Positions 30,883-39,405 of a DNA stretch of 64,000 nt are shown piece after piece (position 1 is the stretch's first letter; each line of letters begins with the position of its first letter). The notes under the pieces are model-generated. The model did no database searches. It was not told the origin of the DNA and saw only the letters and a program-made list of their open reading frames with translations. The position numbers and the translations under genes are program-made. Origin of the DNA: Humitalea sp050632385 (GTDB lineage: Bacteria > Pseudomonadota > Alphaproteobacteria > Acetobacterales > Acetobacteraceae). The stretch lies in the NCBI RefSeq assembly GCF_050632385.1, contig NZ_CP192599.1:4154001-4218000 (forward strand), given 5' to 3'.

Positions 30883-31935
30883 CTACACCTTGATGTAACC
30901 CTTCTCCACGAAAGACTTGTAACTCGAGATCATCGCGCGCAACACGTCTTCCCGGTCCAGAAGCCCATGTTTGATCGCGATGCGCGCCTGTTGGCTTACT
31001 CGAAGGCTGTCGCCTGAAACCTGGCCATCATCGGTTTCGATGCTGATATCCTGGTCTTCAAGATTTCGAACGGCTTCCGAGACAGCGTCGAGCGGTACCC
31101 TTTCGACGCTTTTTCTGCTTCGACGGAAACCAAACCGAACTTTGACGTTGACCTCCTGATCGGGGGGAATTTCACTTAGCAGCCGTTCCGCCTTCGAATG
31201 ATCCGCAATCACCACGTCGAGAATTCTTCGTAAAACTCCTCGATCGACTGTATCGAGTGCGGCGTCGCGGTGGACGTCGGTTTCCTTTTGAACCACCTCC
31301 ACCCTTGTTCGCCCGTCTACCTCTGTTCGGCCGTTCGCTGGAGGTGGACCAATCGTTATGCTTTTAACTCCGAGCGCCTTTCGGCGTTCTGACGTGAGAG
31401 CCATTTTGTCGATTAGGACGACCGATGTCCCCGAAAAAAGCGCATGCGGCCCGGCCGCGAGTAACCAAGCGAGATAATCCTCCAGTTGGCGACGTCTTGC
31501 GTTCGCCCCCTGCACCACCATTACGTGGTCGTCGATGATGAGCCAAAAAGTCAGCGCATCGAGAAATTGCTGCCGGTCGGGTGCTGGCACCGAATCGATA
31601 TCCAACTCAGGGCTATGCTCGGCCTCCAATAGCAGCGGTAAAAAGCTACCGGGGCGATAGCCAACTAATTCCCCGAAAATGTAGGACCTGCTCTCGTCTG
31701 CAGACGCGGTATCGCGCACGTGATTTATGAGAAGGCATTCATCTTCGCCGCTAGATCCAGCGGTGATCATTCGACGGCTTTGCCAGTTCGAGGATAACGT
31801 GGGTTTGCCGTCGACCGAGGATGCCAGGGTCCGTCGTATGGCCACCTCTAGCGTCAACCCCACCGCGGTCGGCTGGAAAGTGGCGTTGCGGTAAATCACA
31901 CGCGATACTCGCTTCGTTGGCTTAGCTTCGGACAT
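30883..31935 (-). CDS. Soluble protein of unknown family, first gene of two-gene cassette (possible RexA-like sensor)
   Basis: A 350-residue protein starting at ATG 31935, which has a strong GGGGAGGA about 6 nt upstream; the longer in-frame start at 31998 lacks one. No membrane helix or known catalytic motif is seen. The sequence suggests an N-terminal mixed alpha/beta domain (about 10-140), a middle segment with HVMVVQGANARRRQLEDYLAWLL, and a basic stretch VRFGFRRSRKSVER before a C-terminal helical part. I do not recognise the family. The pairing with a downstream four-helix membrane protein, the prophage-end position and lower GC fit a phage-exclusion module such as RexAB. That is inference; an unrelated moron is equally possible. 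Confidence 0.6.
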   Translation of the reverse strand: MSEAKPTKRVSRVIYRNATFQPTAVGLTLEVAIRRTLASSVDGKPTLSSNWQSRRMITAGSSGEDECLLINHVRDTASADESRSYIFGELVGYRPGSFLPLLLEAEHSPELDIDSVPAPDRQQFLDALTFWLIIDDHVMVVQGANARRRQLEDYLAWLLAAGPHALFSGTSVVLIDKMALTSERRKALGVKSITIGPPPANGRTEVDGRTRVEVVQKETDVHRDAALDTVDRGVLRRILDVVIADHSKAERLLSEIPPDQEVNVKVRFGFRRSRKSVERVPLDAVSEAVRNLEDQDISIETDDGQVSGDSLRVSQQARIAIKHGLLDREDVLRAMISSYKSFVEKGYIKV

Positions 31936-32255
31936 GCGAATCCTCCCCGGATTCGTATCCTGGCCGAACTGAGCACCCTGTTCGAGACCATTCCTCAAAT
32001 GTTATGGAAGCCGTCGAAGCTCGAAAGAGGCTGCCCGCGATGGGTACCGGCTGTTGGCCGTCTGTCGACACTGCCGCTACCAAGCCCCAGTGATGCCCCG
32101 CCGCTTATAGCGAGGCCGGGCATCGTCCGCTCAACCGACTGGCTGAGGTGCTATGCTGCACCGAGTGCGGGGTACGGGACAGGTTAGGTTTTGGATCACC
32201 GCGCGATTACGACGACGTGCTCTGAAAGGCCTTTCAGACCCGTCTCAAACGACCT
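31936..32255. other. 320-nt gap upstream of the cassette
   Basis: No convincing gene was seen. It contains the ribosome binding site of the 31935 gene on the minus strand and, at 32221-32238, a perfect 18-bp palindrome. It is likely to hold the cassette promoter; no clear -35/-10 pair was picked out. Confidence 0.4.
32221..32238. promoter_or_regulatory. Perfect 18-bp palindrome, possible operator
   Basis: TCTGAAAGGCCTTTCAGA reads identically on both strands. It lies about 285 nt upstream of the cassette start and 18 nt beyond the 3' end of the small minus-strand gene. It could be a repressor-binding site, a small terminator hairpin for the 32256-32468 gene, or chance. Confidence 0.35.
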
Positions 32256-32468
32256 TCAGCGCCGCTTAGCAGGCTGTTCTTCTGCGGCCTTGCCGCGCGC
32301 CATGGTCAGGACGAACCGCTTGCCGGCGTCCGACAGCCCGTCCCAAATCGCCAGCATCTCGATGCGGCCCCTGGTACCGACCGGATTGTAGGACCAGCCC
32401 GGTGCCTGATCGCGGCCATCGTCGTTGGCGGAGGCGGGAGGGGCGGGGGGACTGAGGGGGGGCGTCAT
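32256..32468 (-). CDS. Small hypothetical protein
   Basis: A 70-residue protein: a proline-rich N-terminus (TPPLSPPAPPASAND), then a compact helical part RIEMLAIWDGLSDAGKRFVL and a basic Lys/Arg-rich end. The helical part looks like a real small regulatory or phage protein rather than a random frame. No family was recognised. It is read in the same direction as the two-gene cassette and lies upstream of it. Confidence 0.4.
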   Translation of the reverse strand: MTPPLSPPAPPASANDDGRDQAPGWSYNPVGTRGRIEMLAIWDGLSDAGKRFVLTMARGKAAEEQPAKRR

Positions 32469-32620
32469 GCCACTATCGTATCAGGAGGGGCGAGGTCAGC
32501 CAGCGACGAAGTGTTGCTAGGTGGGCTGCTCGCAGGAGAGTGTTCTGAGGCGGCAGTGGATTTCGAAGTTGGTGCGGAAAGCCGTGGCAAACACTGCGAA
32601 ACCTCGTGTCACGCTTCACC

Positions 32621-33281
32621 GGCCGAGGTCATCAACGACGCGAGCGGCGAGGTGGCGAACCTGTTCAGGGTGCTCCAGCGGCACTTCGTCCCGATGATGG
32701 ACATGCTGCGCTGGCAGGTGACCAGCCGGACCGAATTCGAGCGGCTGCGCCTGGCCGTGCCCGGCACCCTGACCGACATGGAGCGCGCCGTCCGATTCCT
32801 CTACCTTCAGCGCAACGCCTGGGGCGGCAAGGTCCGGGGGCAGAATTTCGGCGTCAATCCCAGCGCTCCGGCCCGATTCGACGTGACCAAGCTCGCCCCG
32901 ATCCTGGAGGCCGTCCACGATCGCCTCGCCGGCGTCACCATCGAATGCCTGGGATGGGAGGAGCTGCTGCACCGCTACGACCGGCCGGATGCCCTTATCT
33001 ATATGGACCCGCCGTATTGGGGGTCTGAAAGCGACTATGGCGACGGGCTGTTCGGCAAGGCCGATTTCGCCCGGATGGCGGAGGTTCTGGCCGGGCTGAA
33101 GGGCAGCTGGTTGCTAAGCCTAAACGATACGCCGGGCGTCCGAGAGTGCTTCGCCGGCTTTGAGTTCGAGCGGGTGGAGACGTCCTATTCCATCGCCGGC
33201 GGGAAGCGGCAGGGCGGAAAGGTTGGCGAGGTCATCATCAGCCGGCCGGCGCCGAAGCCACGCGGGCCAAAGGGGCGGTGA
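32621..33281 (+). pseudogene. 5'-truncated second copy of D12-class adenine methylase
   Basis: From 32621 the sequence matches the 29435 methylase closely (RFLYLQRNAWGGKVRGQNFG, then DPPYWGSESDYG and LSLNDTPGVRECF). The homology begins abruptly with a 19-nt exact match (32621-32639 to 29632-29650). Upstream, the frame continues to a TTG at 32511 through unrelated sequence. The PWQGGK motif and the SAM-binding motif I are absent, so the product should not bind cofactor. It is probably a remnant of another phage end or of a duplication with loss of the 5' part. The C-terminal tail is basic (KPRGPKGR). Confidence 0.75.
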
Positions 33282-33689
33282 AACGGGCGTTTATTGCGGG
33301 TCGGCGTGTCCAGAACCTCGCGACAATCTGTCCAAAATCGCCCGGCGCGCTACACGCGCCGTGCGCCGCGCCGGCCTGTCCCTCATCACCACCGCCCGCC
33401 GCCTCGGCTTCCTCTCCGCGCTCAAGGGCCCGCCCTTCCTCCTGCCGAATGAGGATTTGTCCGAAACCTACCGCCGCGTGACGAACCAGGTCCTGGCGAA
33501 CCTCCTGGCCGACTGGCGCCGCATCCCCAAGGGGCTTTTGACCGCCTGCGGCAAGCTCCTGGCTTTTGCGGCTGGGCGAAAACGCCTCCCCCGCTGCCTG
33601 GAACCGCTGTGATACCGGCCCGCGGTGGCATCCTGTCGTTACTCCGGTCTAGGCTGGCCACCACACGCGCAGAACCAACGAGGATCGCC
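33282..33689. other. 408-nt region without a confident gene; likely prophage right border zone
   Basis: An 83-codon open frame from GTG 33361 to 33612 (MRRAGLSLITTARRLGFL...) has no recognisable family and is left uncalled. The right end of the Mu-like prophage probably lies here or just after 30271. The left end is outside the window, so terminal repeats cannot be compared. Chromosomal genes of normal character resume at 33690. Confidence 0.35.
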
Positions 33690-34733
33690 ATGAACCGCCG
33701 GACCCTGATCGCCGCCCCCCTCGCCGCCCCCGCCTTGCTGGCGCTGCCGGCCCAGGCGCAGCCCGCCGGCGTGGTGATGGAGGAGTTCCTGATCCCCGGC
33801 GGCGCCCCCGGCGTCGAGATCTACCTGCGCAACAAGCGCCCCGAAGCCGCGACCGCCGCCCGCGCCGACCGCACCATCCTGATCTGCCACGGCGACACCT
33901 ACCCCGCGAGCACCGTCTTCGACCTGCCGCTCGGCGGGCTGTCCTGGATGGACTACATGGCCGGCCGCGGCTTCGATGTCTGGTGCGTGGATATCCGCGG
34001 CTATGGCCGCAGCACCCGCCCCGCCGCGATGGCCCAGCCGCCGGACGCCAACCCGCCCCTGGTGCGCGGGACCGAAGCCGTGGCCGATATCGCCGCCGCC
34101 GCCGCCCATATCCGCAGCACGCGCGGCGTGCCCAAGCTGATCCACATGGGCTGGTCCTGGGGCACCAGCCTGCAGGGCCGCTTCGCCGCGGAAAACCCGG
34201 GCCTGGTCGAACGTCTGGTGCTCTACGCGCCGCAATGGGTCAGCCCCACGCCGACGCCCGTGTCGCCCAGCCAGCCCACCATCCAAGCCTATCGCACCGT
34301 GACCCGGGCGCAGGCGCGGGAACGCTGGATGAACGGCGTGCCCGACAACAAGCGCGCCGCCCTGATCCCCGCCGGCTGGTTCGAACACTGGGCCGATTCG
34401 ACCTTTGCGACCGACCCGGAGGGCAGCCGCCGCGTCCCCTCCGTCCTGCGCGCCCCCAACGGCGTGCTGCTCGATGCCCGCGAATCCTGGGCCGCCGGCG
34501 TGCCTTGGTATGATCCCGGCAAGCTGACCATGCCGGTGCTGGTGACCGTCGCCGAATGGGACCGCGACACGCCACCCGCCCTGGCCGTCGCCCTCTTCCC
34601 CGCCCTGACCGCCAGCCCCGGCAAGCGCCTGGTGATGCTGGCCGAGGGCACGCACAGCATCGTCATGGAACGCAACCGTGGCGCCCTGTTCCAGGCCGTG
34701 CAGGTCTTCCTGGAAGAAAATATTGCCGCCTGA
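33690..34733 (+). CDS. Exported alpha/beta hydrolase
   Basis: A 347-residue protein with a signal peptide of Tat-like character (MNRRTLIAAPLAAPALLALPAQA). An alpha/beta-hydrolase core follows: HGDTYP oxyanion region (about 67-72), VDIRGYGRS (about 104-112), nucleophile elbow GWSWGTS with Ser156, an acid in the VAEWDRDTPP region and His in GTHSIVM. The lid has the QARERWMNGVPDNKR type. The substrate is unknown: esterase, lactonase or C-C hydrolase. ATG 33690 is chosen because it begins the signal peptide. It is followed by a convergent gene. Confidence 0.75.
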   Translation: MNRRTLIAAPLAAPALLALPAQAQPAGVVMEEFLIPGGAPGVEIYLRNKRPEAATAARADRTILICHGDTYPASTVFDLPLGGLSWMDYMAGRGFDVWCVDIRGYGRSTRPAAMAQPPDANPPLVRGTEAVADIAAAAAHIRSTRGVPKLIHMGWSWGTSLQGRFAAENPGLVERLVLYAPQWVSPTPTPVSPSQPTIQAYRTVTRAQARERWMNGVPDNKRAALIPAGWFEHWADSTFATDPEGSRRVPSVLRAPNGVLLDARESWAAGVPWYDPGKLTMPVLVTVAEWDRDTPPALAVALFPALTASPGKRLVMLAEGTHSIVMERNRGALFQAVQVFLEENIAA

Positions 34734-34775
34734 CGGCGCCCCCGGCCCGGCGCGACGCCGGGCCGGATCACGCCG

Positions 34776-35741
34776 CTACTCGATGCGGATATTCGCGTTC
34801 CGGATCAGCGCCGCATACCGGTCCGCATCCCGCCGCAGAAGCGCCACGGCATCCGCCTGGGTGCCGCCACCCGGCAGAAACCCCGCATCGCGGATCCGGG
34901 CACGCAGGGTCGGGTTCGCCAGGGCCGCATTGACCCCCTCCACCCAGCGCGCCGCGATGGGTTCCGGCAGGCCGGGCGGCCCCATCACCATGTACCAGAC
35001 ATTGGCATCGAACCCCGGAAAGCCCGACTCGGCGACCGAGGGCACATCCGGCAGCCACTCCACCCGCTGCGGCATGGTCGTCGCGATCGCCCGCACCCGC
35101 CCCGCGCGAATATGCGGCAGGTATGTCGGCAGCGTGTCGATGGCGATGTCGATGCGCCCGGCCATGATCTCGTTCACCGCCTGGCCGGTGCCGCGGAACG
35201 GCACGTGCGTCATCTGCAACCCGGCCTCGAAACTCAGCAATTCCGCCGCCAGGTGCTGCTGCGTCGCCACGCCGGAGGAGGAGTAGTTGAGCTTCCCCGG
35301 ATTGGCCCGCGCATGCGCCAGGAATCCCTGGAAATCCTGCGCCGGGCTGGCCATCGGCACGACCGCCACCAGCGGCACCGTGCCGGCCAGGACCACGGCC
35401 GTCTGCTCGGCAAAAATGTCGAACGGCGGCGGCTTCATCAGCGGCGGCACGACGGCCGAGGCGCTGACCGTCGTCATCAGCATGGTGTACCCATCCGGCC
35501 GCGCCCGCGCATTCGCCGCGGCCGCCAAGGTGCCCGAGGCGCCGGCGCGATTCTCGATCGCGATCGGCTGGCCGAAACTCTCCTGCAGGGCGGGTTGCAG
35601 GAAGCGGGCGATGATGTCGGTGCCGCCCCCCGGCGCGAAGCCGACCAGGAAGGAGATCGGGCGCGTGGGATACGCCTGGGCCCTGGCGCGGGTCGCAGCC
35701 AGGACGATGGGCGCGGCCAGCAGGCTGCGGCGTTGAAACAT
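34776..35741 (-). CDS. Tripartite tricarboxylate transporter binding protein (Bug/TctC family)
   Basis: A 321-residue periplasmic binding protein. A signal peptide (MFQRRSLLAAPIVLAATRARAQ) is followed by the family signature YPTRPISFLVGFAPGGGTDIIAR. Then come IENRAGASGTLAAAANARA and HVPFRGTGQAVNEIMAGRID. Such proteins bind carboxylates and deliver them to TctAB permeases, but many genomes of this group carry dozens of orphan copies. No permease genes are adjacent here. The start at 35741 has GGGAGGA upstream. Confidence 0.92.
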   Translation of the reverse strand: MFQRRSLLAAPIVLAATRARAQAYPTRPISFLVGFAPGGGTDIIARFLQPALQESFGQPIAIENRAGASGTLAAAANARARPDGYTMLMTTVSASAVVPPLMKPPPFDIFAEQTAVVLAGTVPLVAVVPMASPAQDFQGFLAHARANPGKLNYSSSGVATQQHLAAELLSFEAGLQMTHVPFRGTGQAVNEIMAGRIDIAIDTLPTYLPHIRAGRVRAIATTMPQRVEWLPDVPSVAESGFPGFDANVWYMVMGPPGLPEPIAARWVEGVNAALANPTLRARIRDAGFLPGGGTQADAVALLRRDADRYAALIRNANIRIE

Positions 35742-35803
35742 TATAGATCCTCCCTTTATTGGCGGGGAGAATGGCGCGGGCAGCGGATTGGGGAAAGCCC
35801 CGC

Positions 35804-36376
35804 TCAGCCCTTTCGCATCAGATGCGCCAGGCAGGCCTCGAACCCCACAAGGTCGGTGAAGCGGGCGGCGGGTGGCACATCGCGCACGACCATCACCCCG
35901 CCGCCGAGCGCGATACCGCCGTCGATCATCAGATTGTCGTGCAGGTCGAAATCCTCCAGCGACATGCCGTCCTGGTCCTCCCAAACTCCATCCGCCCGGC
36001 GCCGCGCATGCCCGCCCAGCATCGCCAGGGTGCGCGAGGTGAAGCGCTGCGTGACATTCGAATACCCCGCCACCGGCCGGCTGAGTGCGCGGAAGAACCC
36101 CAGCTCATACACCGTGCCGGCATCGGCGCTGGGGCCACGGAACGGGGTCAGGTTGGCGATCAGCGCGTCGCAGTCGCGCAGATGCGCCTCGTTGCGGGCG
36201 TAGATGGACATGGCGCGGCTTTGCGCGCCCTCGGCGGCGTCGAGGTCCGACGGCGGCCAGGGGTCGGTGGGGAAAATGCCCTCGGCGCCATAGGCCACGC
36301 ACAGCGCCTTCTTCGCGGCCGCGGCGGCGCCCGGGTCGGGCAAGAACACATCGGGGCCGGCCAGGTAAATGCGCAT
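35804..36376 (-). CDS. Nucleoside 2-deoxyribosyltransferase family protein
   Basis: A 190-residue cytoplasmic protein. MRIYLAGPDVFLPDP at the N-terminus is the substrate-binding start of the family. DCDALIANLTPFRGPSADAGTVYELGF (about 69-95) carries the catalytic Glu in the YELG motif. It transfers deoxyribose between bases or cleaves nucleotide N-glycosidic bonds in salvage. The extra middle region (RFTSRTLAMLGGHARRRADG) suits a DUF4406/YtoQ-like subgroup. Exact specificity is unknown. Confidence 0.82.
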   Translation of the reverse strand: MRIYLAGPDVFLPDPGAAAAAKKALCVAYGAEGIFPTDPWPPSDLDAAEGAQSRAMSIYARNEAHLRDCDALIANLTPFRGPSADAGTVYELGFFRALSRPVAGYSNVTQRFTSRTLAMLGGHARRRADGVWEDQDGMSLEDFDLHDNLMIDGGIALGGGVMVVRDVPPAARFTDLVGFEACLAHLMRKG

Positions 36377-36458
36377 TCAGTGCAGGATGCCCGAGGTGCG
36401 CGATTGTTTCCATCTCCCGTCGGTTGCAAAGCCGCAGGCGAGAGGGCCGAATGCCGCC

Positions 36459-37238
36459 ATGGACCTCGAAGCAGAATACAACAACCGCGCCCGCGTGCCC
36501 GGCCACCCCGCCATCATCGCCGCCTGGGCCAGCGACTCCGCGGCCTGGCGGGCCGCCTGCCCGCGGGTGGAGCTGGGCCTGCCCTATGGCACCGCGCCGC
36601 GACAGGCGATGGATGTGTTCTGGCCCGGCGACCGCGATGACGTGCCCTTGGCCGTCTGGATCCACGGCGGCTACTGGCAGGGGCTGGACCGCAGTTTCGC
36701 CAGCCATTGCGCCCGGGGGCTGAATGGGCGTGGCATCGCCGTCGCGGTGCCGTCCTATACGCTGTGCCCGGAGACCACAGTCTCCGGCATCGTCGCGGAA
36801 ATGCTGGCCGCCTGCACGTTGCTGTTTGCGCGGCACGGGCGGTCGATGCTGGTCGCGGGGCATTCGGCCGGCGGGCAATTGGCGGCGATGATGGCCCATG
36901 CCCTGCCGCGGGAGATGGTCGGCGCGATCCTGCCGGTGTCGGGCGTGTTCGAGTTGGAACCGCTGCTGACAACCACCATCGCCACACCCCTGCGGCTGGA
37001 CGCCCCGACCGCGCGGAAACTCTCGCCGCGCTTCCTGCCCGCGCCGGGGGTCGTCACCCATGCCGTGGTGGGGGCCGACGAAAGCGACGAATACCTGCGC
37101 CAGACCCGGGACTTCGCCGAGGCCTGGGATGGCACCTGGGAAGCGGTCCCGGGCGCGGACCACTTCACCGTCATCGCCCCCTTCGCCGACCCCGAGGCGC
37201 CGCTCGTGGCCCTCGCGGAAAGGCTTGCGCGGGCGTGA
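36459..37238 (+). CDS. Alpha/beta hydrolase, arylformamidase-like
   Basis: A 259-residue hydrolase with HGGYW (residues 69-73) for the oxyanion hole and GHSAGG with nucleophile Ser136, the pair typical of bacterial kynurenine formamidase-like enzymes. The acid lies in VVGADESDEYLRQT and the His in GADHFTVI. No signal peptide is seen. N-formylkynurenine cleavage would give kynurenine and then anthranilate, which would connect it to the CoA-dependent aromatic cluster nearby. That link is speculative, because no other kynurenine-pathway gene is present in the window. Confidence 0.7.
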   Translation: MDLEAEYNNRARVPGHPAIIAAWASDSAAWRAACPRVELGLPYGTAPRQAMDVFWPGDRDDVPLAVWIHGGYWQGLDRSFASHCARGLNGRGIAVAVPSYTLCPETTVSGIVAEMLAACTLLFARHGRSMLVAGHSAGGQLAAMMAHALPREMVGAILPVSGVFELEPLLTTTIATPLRLDAPTARKLSPRFLPAPGVVTHAVVGADESDEYLRQTRDFAEAWDGTWEAVPGADHFTVIAPFADPEAPLVALAERLARA

Positions 37239-37258
37239 TGCTTTAGGCTTAAAATATC
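37239..37258 (+). promoter_or_regulatory. Shared 20-bp box upstream of Liv transporter operon
   Basis: The sequence TGCTTTAGGCTTAAAATATC lies 22 nt before ATG 37281. It matches 46220-46239 at 16 of 20 positions (TGYTTTAGGCTTMAARTAT). The core TTTAGGCTTAAA is a near palindrome (10 of 12). A MarR-type operator or a shared promoter core is likely. Confidence 0.5.
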
Positions 37259-37280
37259 TGCAACAACGGGAGACTGGGTT

Positions 37281-38477
37281 ATGCATCAGGGGATTCTGGG
37301 TCGCCGCGCGTTGATCGCCGGCACCACCGCATTGGCGACCACCGGGCTGTCGATGCCCGCCGTGCATGCGCAGCCCGCCGCCGGCATCAAGATCGGCGTC
37401 GTCGCCGTGCTGACCGGGCCGCAGGCGGCGCTGGGCACGCATCTGCGCGATGGCTGGATGCTCGGCATGCGGCACCTGGACGGCAAGCTGGGTGGCGTCG
37501 CGACCGAAACACTCGTGATCGACGATGAACTGCGCCCCGATGTCGCGGTGACCAAGGTCCGTGCCGCGATCGAGCGCGACAAGGTGGATGTCGTCGTCGG
37601 TGTCGTGTTCAGCAATGTCCTCGCCGCGATCATGCGCCCGGTGACCGAGACCAACACTTTTCTCATCAGCACCAATGCCGGGCCTTCGACCTTCGCCGGG
37701 CGTGGTTGCAACCCCTTCTTCTTCACGACCTCCTACAACAACGACCAGGTCCATAGCGTGATGGGCCAGTCGGCGACGGATTCCGGCTATCGCCGGGTCT
37801 TCGTCATGACGCCGAACTACCAGGCCGGGCGCGATGCCGTCGCGGGCTTCAAGTCCCGCTTCAATGGCGAGATCGTGGAAGAGGTCTATGTGCCGTTGAC
37901 GCAGCTCGATTTCTCGGCCGAGCTGGCCAAGATCGCGTCGCTGCGGCCGGATGCGATCTTCACCTTCATGCCAGGCGGGCTGGGCGTGAACCTGGTGCGG
38001 CAGTATCGCCAGGCGGGGCTGGCCCATATCCCCTTCCTCTCCACCTTCACGGTGGATGAGAGCACGCTGCCCGCGCAGGGCGCGGCGGCCGAGGGCTTCT
38101 TCGCCGGCTCCACCTGGGCGCCGAACATGGACAACGACCAGAACCGCCGCTTCGTCCGCGATTTCGAAGCGCAGTTTTCCTACATCCCCGCCTCCTACGC
38201 GGCACAATCCTATGATGCGGCGATGCTGTTGGACTCGGCGGTCCAGAAAGTCGGCGGGCGGTTGGCGGACAAGGACGCGCTGCGCACTGCTATCCGGGCC
38301 GCGGATTTCCAAAGCACGCGCGGCGCCTTCAAGTTCGGCGTGAACCACTACCCGGTGCAGGATTTCTGGCTGTGCAAGGTGGAGCGCCGGCCGGACGGCA
38401 AGTTCCAGACCGCGACGGTGCGCAAGGTGCTGGAGAACAACGTGGATCCCTACGCCGCCGAATGCCGGATGCGCTGA
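37281..38477 (+). CDS. Branched-chain amino acid/aromatic-type ABC transporter binding protein (LivJ family)
   Basis: A 398-residue periplasmic receptor with a signal peptide (ALIAGTTALATTGLSMPAVHA) and the type I receptor fold: IKIGVVAVLTGPQAALG, VVVGVVFSNVLAAI, a Rossmann-like VFVMTPNYQAGRDA. It feeds the Liv permeases encoded directly downstream. The ligand is not fixed by sequence; many family members in degraders take aromatic acids. Co-location with the aryl-CoA cluster and the shared upstream box suggest an aromatic acid such as anthranilate or a relative. A GGGAGA lies about 7 nt before the start. Confidence 0.88.
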   Translation: MHQGILGRRALIAGTTALATTGLSMPAVHAQPAAGIKIGVVAVLTGPQAALGTHLRDGWMLGMRHLDGKLGGVATETLVIDDELRPDVAVTKVRAAIERDKVDVVVGVVFSNVLAAIMRPVTETNTFLISTNAGPSTFAGRGCNPFFFTTSYNNDQVHSVMGQSATDSGYRRVFVMTPNYQAGRDAVAGFKSRFNGEIVEEVYVPLTQLDFSAELAKIASLRPDAIFTFMPGGLGVNLVRQYRQAGLAHIPFLSTFTVDESTLPAQGAAAEGFFAGSTWAPNMDNDQNRRFVRDFEAQFSYIPASYAAQSYDAAMLLDSAVQKVGGRLADKDALRTAIRAADFQSTRGAFKFGVNHYPVQDFWLCKVERRPDGKFQTATVRKVLENNVDPYAAECRMR

Positions 38478-38484
38478 TCGATCC

Positions 38485-39405
38485 ATGTCCACGACGCTGC
38501 TGCTCGTCCAGGGTCTGAACGGGCTGCAGCTCGGCATCCTGCTGTTTCTTGTCGCCGCCGGGCTGACCCTGGTGTTCGGCGTCATGGATTTCATCAACCT
38601 GGCGCATGGCGTGCAGTACATGCTGGGCGCCTATCTGGCCGCGGCTTTTGCCGCAGTGACGGGGTCGTTCTGGCTGGCGTTGTTGTGCGCGCTGCCGGCG
38701 GCGCTGGCCTTTGGCCTGCTGCTGGAATGGCTGGTGTTCCGGCACCTGTATGACCGCGACCATCTGTCGCAGGTGCTGGCGACCTTTGGCGTGATCCTGG
38801 TGCTGAACCAGGGCGTGAAACTGGTCTGGGGTGCGGCGCCCCTGCAGGTGCCGATGCCGGAATTGCTGTCGGGCGGTGTGGAGATCATGTCCGGGCTGCG
38901 CTACCCGGTCTATCGCATTGCCATCCTGGCCACGGGCCTCGCCACCGCCGGGCTGTTGTGGCTGGTGGTGGAGCGGACAAAGATCGGCATGCTGGTGCGC
39001 GCGGGGGCCACCAATGCACCGATGGTCGCGGCGCTGGGCGTCGATATCCGCCGGCTGTTCATGGGCGTCTTCGGCTTCGGCGCGATGCTGGCGGGGTTTG
39101 CCGGGGTGATGGCGGCCCCCATCCTGTCGGTCGAACCGGGGATGGGCGACAACCTGCTGATCCTGGCATTCGTCGTCATCGTCATCGGCGGCATCGGCAG
39201 CGTGCGCGGCGCCTTCATCGCGGCGCTGATGGTCGGGTTGATCGAGACGCTGGGCAAATCGCTGATGCCGGATCTGATGCGGTTGTTCATGGACGCGTCA
39301 TCGGCGCGGCAGACCGGGGCGGCGCTGGCGTCGATGCTGATCTACATCGCCATGGCGGCGATCCTGGCGGTGCGCCCGGCGGGGCTGTTCCCGGTGCGGT
39401 CCTGA
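38485..39405 (+). CDS. ABC transporter permease, LivH family
   Basis: A 306-residue inner-membrane permease with about eight hydrophobic segments. LivH patterns visible are LNGLQLGILLFLVAAGLTLVFGVMDFINLAHG at the start, VLATFGVILVLNQ, and the cytoplasmic loop RAGATNAPMVAALGVDIRRLF. It forms the membrane channel with the LivM-type protein. It overlaps that gene by one base. Confidence 0.92.
   Translation: MSTTLLLVQGLNGLQLGILLFLVAAGLTLVFGVMDFINLAHGVQYMLGAYLAAAFAAVTGSFWLALLCALPAALAFGLLLEWLVFRHLYDRDHLSQVLATFGVILVLNQGVKLVWGAAPLQVPMPELLSGGVEIMSGLRYPVYRIAILATGLATAGLLWLVVERTKIGMLVRAGATNAPMVAALGVDIRRLFMGVFGFGAMLAGFAGVMAAPILSVEPGMGDNLLILAFVVIVIGGIGSVRGAFIAALMVGLIETLGKSLMPDLMRLFMDASSARQTGAALASMLIYIAMAAILAVRPAGLFPVRS

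Noticed and set aside
33280..33310. GTGAAACGGGCGTTTATTGCGGG resembling part of a Mu-type transposase end site
   Set aside because: Only a short core (GTTTCAC on the minus strand) matches, no second copy was seen nearby, and the left prophage end is outside the window, so an end cannot be called.
33361..33612. An 83-codon open frame (GTG start) in the prophage border zone
   Set aside because: No ribosome binding site or family resemblance. Treated as non-coding or a remnant.
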